Source: Wenzhouxiangella sp. XN79A (GTDB lineage: Bacteria > Pseudomonadota > Gammaproteobacteria > Xanthomonadales > Wenzhouxiangellaceae). From it: DNA of 64,000 nucleotides. Location of the stretch: contig NZ_JAAWWS010000146.1 in the NCBI RefSeq assembly GCF_012272825.1, positions 1 to 64,000 on the forward strand, in the 5' to 3' direction. Under the pieces are notes generated by a model. That model had not been told where the DNA came from, did no database searches, and worked only from the letters and a program-made list of their open reading frames with translations. Shown here one piece after another: positions 1-7,238 of the stretch. The first letter of the stretch is position 1; every line of letters begins with the position of its first letter. The translations under genes were made by a program, and so were the position numbers.

Positions 1-640
1 CTGTTGGAGGCCGCTTGCGGGCGAAGGGTGGCCCGGCCGGTTCGCGAGCAAGCTCCCTCCAACAGGCGAATTCATCGCCGGCGCCGGACCGAAGGCCTGT
101 CGGAGGCCGCTTGCGGGCGAAGGGTGGCCCGGCCGGTTCGCGAGCAAGCTCCCTCCAACAGGCGAATTCATCGCCGGCGCCGGATCGAAGGCCTGTCGGA
201 GGCCGCTTGCGGGCGAAGGGTGGTCAGGGCAGTTCGCGAGCAAGCTCCCTCCAACAGGAAAATCAGCCCCGGCGCCGGATCGAAGGCCTGTTGGAGGCCG
301 CTTGCGGACGAAGGGAGGCCTGGCCGGTTCGCGCGCGAGCGCCCTCCAACAGGCGAATTCATCGCCGGCGCCGGACCGAAGGTCTGTCGGAGGCCGCTTG
401 CGGGCGAAGGGTGGCCCGGCCGGTTCGCGAGCAAGCTCCCTCCAACAGGCGAATCAGCGCCGGCGCCGGATCGAAGGCCTGTTGGAGGCCGCTTGCGGGC
501 GAAGGGTGGCCCGGCCGGTTCGCGAGCAAGCTCCCTCCAACAGTCGAACTGAGCGCAGCGCCGGATCGAAGGCCTGCAGGAGGCCGGCGCTGCCGGGCGA
601 ACGATCGAGCCCTCGACCTTCAGAGGATGGACGCAACGGC
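1..640. repeat. Tandem array of REP-like palindromic units
   Basis: Six units begin at 1, 97, 193, 288, 384 and 479 (period 95-96 bp), and a degenerate seventh starts at 574. Each unit carries an imperfect palindrome: the left arm CTGTTGGAGG..GCTTGC..CGAA is answered by TTCGCGAGCAAGC..CCTCCAACAG, followed by a spacer rich in GCCGGCGCCGG. The arms resemble the REP sequences mobilised by RAYT (TnpA-REP) transposases in Pseudomonas and Xanthomonadales, but no RAYT gene lies in the window. Several frames stay open through the array only because of its period and high GC; I do not regard them as genes. Confidence 0.85.
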
Positions 641-679
641 GCAATGGGGCAATGACCGCAACGAACGACTGAACCCCGA

Positions 680-855
680 AAACTCACCCCAAACCCCAAA
701 CCCCTGAACCCTGAACCCTGAACCCTGAAAACTGAACCCTGAAAACTGAACCCTGAAAACTGAAAACTGAAAACTGAAAACTACCAACTGAAAACTACCA
801 ACTGAAAACTACCAACTGAAAACTACCAACTGAAAACTACCAACTGAAATCTACC
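680..855. repeat. Low-complexity ACTGAAA/CCCTGAA satellite
   Basis: A run of CCCTGAA heptamers grades into ACTGAAA and then into a 15-bp unit (ACCAACTGAAAACT). It abuts the stop codon of the next gene. The same words return near 3640-3700, 4620-4710 and 4910-4945, so this is a dispersed intergenic satellite of this genome and not a local accident. No coding or RNA function is apparent. Confidence 0.8.
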
Positions 856-1804
856 CTTCCCCCCCCTCGCCTAGCCTCACCCTCACCCCACCGACCTCCG
901 CCACAACCCCCAGCAGCTCTTCCTGCGCCACCGACCGCCCGCCGCCCTCGACGCAGCGGTCATCCAGCGCCAGCAGCCGTTCGACGACGACCTCGTCCGG
1001 CGTCCCGGCGAGCGCAACCTCGGCCGCCTGCCGGGCCAGCGCGAACTGGTCGAGGACATCGAGGCCGGCCACGTCCCGCTCGCCGACGAACCCGGGCGCT
1101 GCTGGCACCGGCCGCTCGTCGTCCTGCCGCCGGTTCAGATCCGCCAGATACGCCAGCAGCGCAACGGCGTCCGTTTCCGTCGTCGGCATCGCTGCCGCCC
1201 AGTCGCTGTGCGCCAGCTGCTCGGCGCGTGCCTCGACCGTGTCCATCAAGCTCCGGAACGCCCGGTCCTGCCGCTGCAGGCGCCACCACGCCGCCACGCG
1301 CCGCACGCCGACCGCGATCGCGCCGCCCAGCCAGGCCAGCCCACGCACCAGCACGATGACCGCCAGCACCACCAGCTTCACCGCCACGACCACCGCCGAG
1401 GCCAGCATCGCCCCGACGTTCATCCAGGCCGCCTTCTTCCCGCGCACCTGCACGCCGAACAGCTTGGCCGACGAGCGCCCCGGGTGCGTCAGGTTCAACC
1501 GCCCGACGTCGCTGGCCAGCGACGCCGACAGGCCCGACTTCGACAGATTGAACCGAACCGGCCCGCTGCCGTACACCCCGCGCAGCACGAAGCGCCCGTT
1601 CTGCGCCGCCACCTGCGTGCCCGGCCCCAGCGCACTGGACAGCCGCAGGCCCTTCGCCGTGTTCGCCGTCAGCCCGATCCGGCCGGCCCGCACCTCCTGC
1701 CGCAGCGCCACCCCGCCGGTCCGGCTCGCACGCAGATTCCGCCCCCGGTGCTCGATCCGCACCTGGCGCCCGTCGCGGTCCTTCTTGCCGAAGTTCCCGA
1801 TCAT
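851..1804 (-). CDS. DUF4236-like membrane protein
   Basis: The 317-residue product starts MIGNFGKKDRDG. The ATG at 1804 is chosen because the product then begins just before its first recognisable strands; an in-frame ATG at 1894 would add 30 residues and run into the operator region. Residues about 85-125 read VRFNLSKSGLSASL, the pattern typical of DUF4236 (NLSKSG-S-S). Two adjacent hydrophobic stretches (about 135-175, rich in A/V/L/I) indicate a membrane hairpin. The C-terminal 120 residues are helical and charged. Function is unknown. It is divergent from the Fic gene. A decayed copy of parts of this gene lies at 10240-10460. DUF4236 membership is from recall of the motif, not a search. 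Confidence 0.6.
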   Translation of the reverse strand: MIGNFGKKDRDGRQVRIEHRGRNLRASRTGGVALRQEVRAGRIGLTANTAKGLRLSSALGPGTQVAAQNGRFVLRGVYGSGPVRFNLSKSGLSASLASDVGRLNLTHPGRSSAKLFGVQVRGKKAAWMNVGAMLASAVVVAVKLVVLAVIVLVRGLAWLGGAIAVGVRRVAAWWRLQRQDRAFRSLMDTVEARAEQLAHSDWAAAMPTTETDAVALLAYLADLNRRQDDERPVPAAPGFVGERDVAGLDVLDQFALARQAAEVALAGTPDEVVVERLLALDDRCVEGGGRSVAQEELLGVVAEVGGVRVRLGEGGEG

Positions 1805-1876
1805 CGTCCGTCGAAACGATTGCCCAACCGACAGCGTACGCAACCCGGGTCCAGCCGCCGTCGCGCCGTGCCGGAA

Positions 1877-1979
1877 TGCGCAATGTTTATGCAATGTTTA
1901 TCGGAAATATAAAAGTTGATAAACATTGCGCAATCACCATACAATAATAATCAATTTCGGAAAAACTGATAAACATGCC
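1877..1979. promoter_or_regulatory. Palindromic operator cluster between the DUF4236-like and fic genes
   Basis: A perfect 14-bp inverted repeat, TGCGCAATGTTTAT (1877-1890) and ATAAACATTGCGCA (1919-1932), frames an A+T-rich core with a TATAAA-like box. A further half-site, GCAATGTTTATC, lies at 1891-1902, and TGATAAACATGC at 1968-1979 overlaps the fic start codon. Repeats of one word in both orientations across a promoter are typical of an autoregulator's binding sites. The Fic protein, whose C-terminal part looks winged-helix-like, is the obvious candidate binder; that is inference. Confidence 0.75.
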
Positions 1980-3321
1980 TTTCGCTCCACCTCCCGACTG
2001 GCAACGCCACTTCTCCGCGCACCGAGAGCGACTGATTTCGCTGCTGGGTACGGGGCGTGTCGGAGCGCTGCCCGACGGCCAATATTTTCACTGGGACAAA
2101 CTGCGCCATCGCTCGCCGCCGGAAGGCCTGTCGCCCGCAGACTGGTGGGCCGCGGTCAAGGCCGCGCGCTGGCCGCTGAGAAAGTCGGTTCCGATGCACG
2201 ACCTGGCGGGAAACGCGTTCCACTTCTGCCCGGTCGAGCCGGTCCAGGAGCACCTGCACCGCATCGACAGTCGCCTGGCGGGCCGGATCGGCGCCGCCGA
2301 GAACATTGCCAACAGCGCCCAGCGCGATCGCTACCTGTTCTCCTCGCTGATCGAAGAGGCGATCACCTCCAGCCAGCTCGAAGGCGCGGCCACCACGCGG
2401 CGGGTCGCCGTCGACATGCTGCGCAGCGGTCGCCGTCCCCGCGACCACGACGAGCGCATGATCTTCAACAACTATCGGGCCATGGCCACGATTCGCGAGT
2501 GGCGAGACCGCCCGTTTTCGCCCGAACTCGTTCTCGACCTGCATCGGCAGATCACCGAAGACACCCTGGACGACCCCGAAAGCGCTGGCCGACTCCAGAC
2601 CCCGGACGACGAGCGGGTCGAAGTCCGCGACAACCGCACGCGCGAGCTGCTCCACCGCCCCCCGCCGGCCGAAGCGCTGCCGGAGCGGCTGGAACGCCTG
2701 TGCGAATTCGCGAATCGAAGCCTGAGCGGCCGCGAGTTTCTCCATCCAGTGGTCCACGCCATGATCCTGCATTTCTGGCTGGCCTGGGACCACCCCTTTG
2801 CCGACGGCAACGGCCGGACCGCTCGCGCCTTGTTCTACTGGAAAATGCTGCAGTCGGGCTACTGGCTGTTCGAGTTCATCTCGATTTCCACCATCCTGCG
2901 GCAGGCCCCGGGGCAGTACAAACGGGCCTTCCTCAGAACCGAAAGCGACGACAACGACCTGACCTACTTCCTGCTTCACCAGCTGGAAGTCGTCGGCCGC
3001 GCAGCGGAGCAGCTCGATGCCTATCTTCAGCGGAAGACCGAAGAAGTCCAGTCGGTCGAACGCAGGCTGAGAACCCGCATCCCGCTGAACCACCGACAGA
3101 TCGCCCTGCTGAGCCACGCACTGCGCAGTCCGCGGGCCGAATATACGTTCAACTCCCATAAGCGCAGCCACAACGTGGCCTACGCCACGGCCCGCAGCGA
3201 CCTGCTGCACCTGGCCGAACTCGGATTTCTGGACCCGTCTGCCCCGGGCCGGAAACCGATCCGGTTCACCGTCCCTGCGGACCTGGCACAGCGCATCGAG
3301 TCCCATGAAGACCGGCACTGA
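1975..3321 (+). CDS. Fic-domain protein (probable AMP-transferase) with DNA-binding C-terminus
   Basis: 448 residues. The Fic active-site loop HPFADGNGRTAR is intact (about residues 264-275), with the catalytic His and the Gly/Asn/Gly/Arg anion-hole residues. Upstream, about residues 121-133, the motif ITSSQLEGA matches the inhibitory helix signature (S/T)xxxE(G/N), placed N-terminal to the Fic core as in class II self-inhibited enzymes. Such proteins typically transfer AMP from ATP to Ser/Thr/Tyr hydroxyls. The last 90 residues look like a winged helix (RQIALLSHALRSPRAEYTF, then a basic helix), common in this subclass. The ATG at 1975 lies inside the operator half-site TGATAAACATGC, which suggests autoregulation. 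The likely target protein cannot be told from sequence. Confidence 0.9.
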   Translation: MPFAPPPDWQRHFSAHRERLISLLGTGRVGALPDGQYFHWDKLRHRSPPEGLSPADWWAAVKAARWPLRKSVPMHDLAGNAFHFCPVEPVQEHLHRIDSRLAGRIGAAENIANSAQRDRYLFSSLIEEAITSSQLEGAATTRRVAVDMLRSGRRPRDHDERMIFNNYRAMATIREWRDRPFSPELVLDLHRQITEDTLDDPESAGRLQTPDDERVEVRDNRTRELLHRPPPAEALPERLERLCEFANRSLSGREFLHPVVHAMILHFWLAWDHPFADGNGRTARALFYWKMLQSGYWLFEFISISTILRQAPGQYKRAFLRTESDDNDLTYFLLHQLEVVGRAAEQLDAYLQRKTEEVQSVERRLRTRIPLNHRQIALLSHALRSPRAEYTFNSHKRSHNVAYATARSDLLHLAELGFLDPSAPGRKPIRFTVPADLAQRIESHEDRH

Positions 3322-3800
3322 CCCCATTCACCTCGCCCCGAAGCCTGCCAGGCCTCTCGACTACGTGCCCGAGTCGTGCGCCACAAACCCGGCATCGCAC
3401 CAGGTCCCGTCACTCCGGGGCTTGCACAGCCAGAACCCGTAACCTCCAACCCAACCCAGCCATCTTCAATCGTGTCATCCCGCACTCGATGCGGGACCCA
3501 GCGTCTTCAATACGTATGATCAAACTCGCGCTGCGCCCGCCGCCAACCGCTCCACGTCCCATCATTCCGGGGCTGGCCCAGCCAGAACCCGGAATCTCAT
3601 CGAACAACCTCTGCACACCACCGATCCCCTCGTTTTTCCTGAGCCCTGCAACCTGAACCCTGAACCCTTAGTTTTTCACTGAAAACCGAAAACTGCCGAC
3701 TGAAAACTTCTCTTCTCTTCTCTTCTCTTCTCTCCTCGCCTCTCCGCCCTTCCGCTTTTCCCGAACCCGGAAACCGGAAACCGCAGTTCACCGAGAACTG
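3322..3800. repeat. Intergenic mosaic of short palindromic and satellite repeats
   Basis: No gene is visible. The stretch holds an imperfect direct repeat of about 45 bp (near 3400-3446 and 3553-3598, sharing TCCGGGGCT and CAGCCAGAACCC). It also holds one GTCATCCCGCA..TGCGGGACCCAGC palindrome at 3473-3502, ACTGAAA/CCCTGAA satellite from about 3640, and a TTCTC run at 3711-3735. The GTCATCCCG palindrome belongs to a repeat class widespread between proteobacterial genes. Confidence 0.75.
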
Positions 3801-3807
3801 CCAACAA

Positions 3808-3840
3808 TTGACAAGGAAACCCTCCTTGCTAAAGTAAGGA
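3808..3840 (+). promoter_or_regulatory. Promoter with operator hairpin of the AbrB/PIN module
   Basis: TTGACA at 3808-3813, a 16-bp spacer and TAAAGT at 3830-3835 form a plausible sigma-70 promoter. CAAGGA (3812-3817) and TCCTTG (3823-3828) make a perfect 6-bp inverted repeat inside the spacer, a likely operator for antitoxin-mediated repression. AAGGA at 3836-3840 abuts the ATG at 3842, so the transcript could be nearly leaderless. Confidence 0.55.
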
Positions 3841-3841
3841 C

Positions 3842-4135
3842 ATGCCGAAGATCACCAGCAAACTCCAGGTCACGCTGCCCAAGCGCATTGCCGAACACCA
3901 CGGCCTGCACCCCGGCGACGAGATCGAGTTCCAATCCGCCGGCGACGTCATCCGCATCCTCCCCGCCGGCACCGTTGCCGGATCGCAGCCGAGTGCCGCC
4001 GAGCGACTTCGTCTCTTCGACGAGGCCACCCGACGCCAGGCCCAGCGCCAGGCAGACCGCCCGACGGCCGGCACAGACCCCGCGCCGCGCGACTGGAATC
4101 GCGAAGACCTCTACCGCCGTGGCCACGAAGACTGA
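3842..4135 (+). CDS. AbrB/SpoVT-family antitoxin
   Basis: 97 residues. The N-terminal 45 residues (MPKITSKLQVTLPKRIAEHH..GDEIEF) form the swapped-hairpin AbrB DNA-binding fold: the S-K-x-Q-x-T-x-P-K pattern and the later GDE are hallmarks. The remaining acidic/basic tail is the expected toxin-neutralising region, rich in R, Q and P. It overlaps the PIN toxin gene by 17 nt, the standard arrangement of a type II toxin-antitoxin operon. It should bind both the toxin and its own promoter, where a 6-bp inverted repeat lies. Confidence 0.88.
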   Translation: MPKITSKLQVTLPKRIAEHHGLHPGDEIEFQSAGDVIRILPAGTVAGSQPSAAERLRLFDEATRRQAQRQADRPTAGTDPAPRDWNREDLYRRGHED

Positions 4136-4604
4136 CCGCCTGGTCGACACCAACGTCCTTGTCTACCGCTTCGATCCGCGCCACCCGGGCAAACAGCAGA
4201 CGGCGACGGAGCTGCTTCGCGAGGGGCTGGTCCGAAATGACCTCGTCGTGCCCCAACAGGCGCTGATCGAATTCATCGCCGCCACCACCCGACCCCGCTC
4301 CGACCTGGACGGCCGCCCACTGCTCGAACGCGACGAAGCCATCGTTGAAGTCGAAGCCCTCATCGCCCAGTTTCCCGTGGCCTACCCCACGGAAGACACG
4401 CTGATCACCGCCATGCGCGGCATGGCCACCTACGGACTGTCCTGGTTCGACGCCCACCTCTGGGCCTTCGCCGAAACCCACGGCATCCCGGAACTCCTGT
4501 CCGAAGACTTCCAGCACGGCCGTCGCTACGGCCACGTCCGCATCACCAACCCCTTCGCCCTCGCCGAAGGCACCGTCCAGGAACTCCCCCCGCTCTACGC
4601 CTGA
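4119..4604 (+). CDS. PIN-domain ribonuclease toxin (VapC-like)
   Basis: 161 residues from a GTG at 4119, within the antitoxin's last codons. That start places the first PIN strand, RLVDTNVLVYRFD, at the very N-terminus as is normal. The acidic residues of the Mg2+ site are visible: Asp in VDTNVLVY, Glu in QQALIEFI, Asp in LSWFDAHLWA and Asp in LLSEDFQHG. The domain spans the whole protein. VapC-type PIN toxins cleave tRNA or rRNA. Cognate to the overlapping AbrB antitoxin. Confidence 0.88.
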   Translation: MATKTDRLVDTNVLVYRFDPRHPGKQQTATELLREGLVRNDLVVPQQALIEFIAATTRPRSDLDGRPLLERDEAIVEVEALIAQFPVAYPTEDTLITAMRGMATYGLSWFDAHLWAFAETHGIPELLSEDFQHGRRYGHVRITNPFALAEGTVQELPPLYA

Positions 4605-4950
4605 ACTCCGATCTCCGAATCCGCCTTCCACTGAAAACCGAAAACTGCAGACTGCGGACTGCCTTCCTCGCCTTTCCTGAACCCTGAAACCTGGAACCTG
4701 AAACCGGCCTTTCCTGTTCACCATTCACCGAAGACTCCGCCAACCACGCGGCTTTGATGCGGCACCCAGCAACTTTCGATGTTCAGGTGTCATCCCGGCC
4801 TTGAGCCGGGACCCGGCGGCGTAGTTACGTAGGTGTCATCCCGCACTTGATGCGGGACCCAGCGGCGTTATCGATCAGGTGTAACCCCGACCTCGAGCCG
4901 GGATCCAGCCTCTGAAAACTGACGACTGAAAACCGAAAACTCGAGCCTTG
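4605..4950. repeat. Intergenic repeat block: satellite plus GTCATCCCG palindromes
   Basis: No gene is visible. Satellite words (AACTGAAA, CCTGAAACC) occupy about 4618-4720. Three palindromic units follow at about 45-bp spacing: 4788-4822, 4831-4866 and 4877-4910, each with the frame GTGTCATCCCG-x-xTTGA-xx-CGGGACCCAGC. A fourth, partial copy is near 4750. The hairpins are perfect 5-6 bp stems. This is the same family as the copy at 3473. Confidence 0.75.
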
Positions 4951-5064
4951 TCCCCCTGGCCGATCCACACCCGGAAACTACTCGAATCCGTCGATCCAGC
5001 CCGCCTCGACCCATTGTTCTATATTGAAACGCAGTGTCCACCCCAGGAACGAACAGGAAGGAGC

Positions 5065-6150
5065 ATGCGCACCAAACGATCGGAAAGAATCGCGTGGCTG
5101 CTCTATCACCTGCCCAGAGCGCCCAAGACCGGTCTCACGGTCAATGAACTGGCCGACCGTCTGGAGCGGTCCGGCTCGAGCGTTGCGCCCAATTCACTCT
5201 ATCGCGACCTGCAGGACATCCAGTCGGCCCTGGGCCCCGGCATCGTCGAATGCGAGGATCCCGGGAACGGCCGCGCGCACCGCTGGCGGCTGACCGATGC
5301 GTCGGACCTGTCCCTGCCCGGCCAGTCGCTCCAGATCGCCGTCGCGCTCAAGGTGCTGGAGCGGGACGGCAGCCACCTGATCCCACCCGGCGTGCTCGAT
5401 GAACTCGCCCCGCTCTTCGGAAAGGCCGACCGCGTTCTCGACATCCTGAAACGCAGCGATCCGCTGGCCGGGTGGCCGGAACGGGTTCGACTCAACCGTC
5501 CCTGGGTCCGCCGGGCGATCGAACGGCACCCACCGTCCATCGACGCCGAGGTCCGGCGCACCGTCAATCGGGCCGTGGCGCGCCAGCAGTGTCTTGCCCT
5601 CGAGTATCGATCCCGATCCGCCGATTCTCGTATCGAACTCGTCGTCCATCCGATCGGAATCGACAGCGCGATGACGCAGGAAACGCTTGTCGGCACCGTC
5701 GAGCATCCCGACCCGGCACTGCCGGAGAAGTACACCCGCCCCTACGTGCAGCTGGTTCTGCACCGGATCGAGCGAGCGCGCCTTCTCGATCGCCCGATCG
5801 ACGCCGATGTCTCCAGGCGCTCGATGCGTGAATACTTCGACACCGGTGAGCACAACCTGCCCCGCGGCGGCGGCCGGTTGACGGAAGGCAGAACGATTCG
5901 ACTGAAGGCGGACCTTTCCGACTGGGCCTTTCGGGAGCTGGACGAATCACCGCTTTCGGACGACCAGATGCTCACCACACTTCCAGACGGCCGTCACGCG
6001 CTCGAAGCAACGGTTTCACAGTCCGATAATCTCAAGTGGTGGTGTCTTTCCATGCTGCCGGACCTTGTCGTCACCGGACCGTCGGATTTCAGGCAAGAAA
6101 TCGCCGATGCGGTGCGCCAGTCGCACATCGCCTATCAGCAGGGCCGATGA
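5065..6150 (+). CDS. WYL-domain transcriptional regulator
   Basis: 361 residues. The ATG at 5065 has a clear AGGAAGGAG ribosome-binding site, and it starts the product just before the helix-turn-helix; an upstream in-frame start lacks one. Residues 1-80 form a winged helix of the DeoR/YafY type (TVNELADRLERSG, then a recognition helix ending SLYRDLQDIQ). The middle and C-terminal parts fit a WYL module (LALEYRSRSADSRIELVVHPIG, then a YVQLVLHRIERARLL strand-helix) and a WCX-like end. WYL proteins sense nucleic-acid or nucleotide ligands and often repress defence operons (CapW/BrxR type). It may control the genes that follow. Confidence 0.8.
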   Translation: MRTKRSERIAWLLYHLPRAPKTGLTVNELADRLERSGSSVAPNSLYRDLQDIQSALGPGIVECEDPGNGRAHRWRLTDASDLSLPGQSLQIAVALKVLERDGSHLIPPGVLDELAPLFGKADRVLDILKRSDPLAGWPERVRLNRPWVRRAIERHPPSIDAEVRRTVNRAVARQQCLALEYRSRSADSRIELVVHPIGIDSAMTQETLVGTVEHPDPALPEKYTRPYVQLVLHRIERARLLDRPIDADVSRRSMREYFDTGEHNLPRGGGRLTEGRTIRLKADLSDWAFRELDESPLSDDQMLTTLPDGRHALEATVSQSDNLKWWCLSMLPDLVVTGPSDFRQEIADAVRQSHIAYQQGR

Positions 6151-6228
6151 AATGACGGCAGAGCTCTGCAAATAGTGCAAACCACATTGGCTATCCTGCG
6201 GTCCGGTCGATTGAATAGGAGATCACAC

Positions 6229-6312
6229 ATGAGCCTGGGATGGATCATTTCACTACTCGTCTTCATCGGGAGCTTCAAGGCCACCAGCCGATTCCTGGAC
6301 CCACGCCGATGA
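6229..6312 (+). CDS. Tiny single-pass membrane peptide
   Basis: 27 residues beginning MSLGWIISLLVFIG. AGGAG lies at the proper distance before the ATG. The N-terminal half is one hydrophobic helix and the tail is basic (ATSRFLDPRR). Its stop overlaps the ATG of the next gene (ATGA), so the two are probably translationally coupled. The size and layout would fit a small toxin or holin-like peptide, or merely a leader peptide for translational control. No family is recognised. Confidence 0.5.
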   Translation: MSLGWIISLLVFIGSFKATSRFLDPRR

Positions 6313-6581
6313 TCGACCATCAGGAACAACCGCTGGAAGTGCTGGAGCAAGTGATTCCGATTGCGCGCTTGCGGCTCCGGGCATGGTGGGTTTGCGGGAG
6401 CGTTTCGACGGTTACTCTCGTCGGAGCGCTGACCTGGAGCACGGAACCGAAGCTGGTGCTGCTTGGCGCGCTGGCTGCATGGGTAACCGCAAAGGGCGCG
6501 GAACAGACGGCACTGCATGCAGAGATCATCAGCGACTGCAAGGAGGAAATCGAACGACGCGGCCACCCGGAAAACACCTGA
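6309..6581 (+). CDS. Small two-helix membrane protein
   Basis: 90 residues from the ATG that overlaps the previous stop. Residues 1-20 are polar and acidic. Two hydrophobic segments follow (about 27-45, WWVCGSVSTVTLVGAL, and 49-66, KLVLLGALAAWVTAK), and the tail is charged (DCKEEIERRG). No family is recognised. Coupling with the 27-residue peptide suggests the two act together at the membrane. Confidence 0.55.
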   Translation: MIDHQEQPLEVLEQVIPIARLRLRAWWVCGSVSTVTLVGALTWSTEPKLVLLGALAAWVTAKGAEQTALHAEIISDCKEEIERRGHPENT

Positions 6582-6686
6582 ACCGAGGGTAGTGGTGCAA
6601 GTGGCAATTCGACACACTGACTTCACGAGTTCGAGCAGCACACTCGCTGCGACAGTGACGAACAACGATCGACAGAGGGCACAGAC

Positions 6687-7238
6687 TTGCGGCTGAAAAC
6701 ACTGAGATTCTTCTACAAAAGTCTCTACGGACGATTCGAACGGAAGATCGACCGACGGCTCGCCTACGCGATCTGGATGGAAGACGAAGTAATGGTGGAG
6801 GACGCGCTGAAGAACGGCGCGAATCCCAACGCGAAGGACTTCGATGGAAAACCGATCGCTGCGATCGCGCTGACTGTAGAGCGAAAGCACTGCATGCCCG
6901 CCCTCCTGGCCGCCGGACTGCAGGTCGAAGACTTGTCGAAGTGGAAAACCTTGATTCACAGCGTCGCGAGCGAAGGCCATCCGGCACTACTGGCCTGGTG
7001 CATTGGGATCGGCGTCGATGTCAACGCGCGAGACAGCCAGGGCATGACAGCGCTCATGTACGCCGCGCAGTTCGGCGACGAGGAATGCTGCAAGCTGCTG
7101 CTGGACGCCGGCGCATCGCCGGGCCTGAAGTGCCCGGACAAGAAGACAGCCTCCGATTATGCAGAAGGGATGTGCATGACGGAGAATGCCGAAATCATCC
7201 GCGCCGCCGTGAAACGACGTGGGGGGAACGGAAAATGA
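6687..7238 (+). CDS. Ankyrin-repeat protein
   Basis: 183 residues; a TTG at 6687 preceded by GAGGG is taken as start, and an ATG at residue 31 is the alternative. Three to four ankyrin repeats are recognisable: DALKNGANPNAKDFDGKPIA, ALLAAGLQVED.., WCIGIGVDVNARDSQGMTAL and LLLDAGASPGL, with the typical G-A/V-D-x-N-A-x-D and G-x-T-A-L turns. Ankyrin arrays bind proteins and no catalytic domain is present. The stop codon overlaps the start of the DUF2779 nuclease gene (ATGA), so it is probably that protein's partner or inhibitor. Confidence 0.75.
   Translation: MRLKTLRFFYKSLYGRFERKIDRRLAYAIWMEDEVMVEDALKNGANPNAKDFDGKPIAAIALTVERKHCMPALLAAGLQVEDLSKWKTLIHSVASEGHPALLAWCIGIGVDVNARDSQGMTALMYAAQFGDEECCKLLLDAGASPGLKCPDKKTASDYAEGMCMTENAEIIRAAVKRRGGNGK

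Noticed and set aside
1-640. CRISPR array
   Set aside because: Units are 95-96 bp with near-identical content throughout; there are no unique spacers and no cas genes.
4-707. Several long open frames through the left-edge repeats on both strands
   Set aside because: They follow the 95-96-bp repeat period, lack start signals and encode the same low-complexity peptide again and again.
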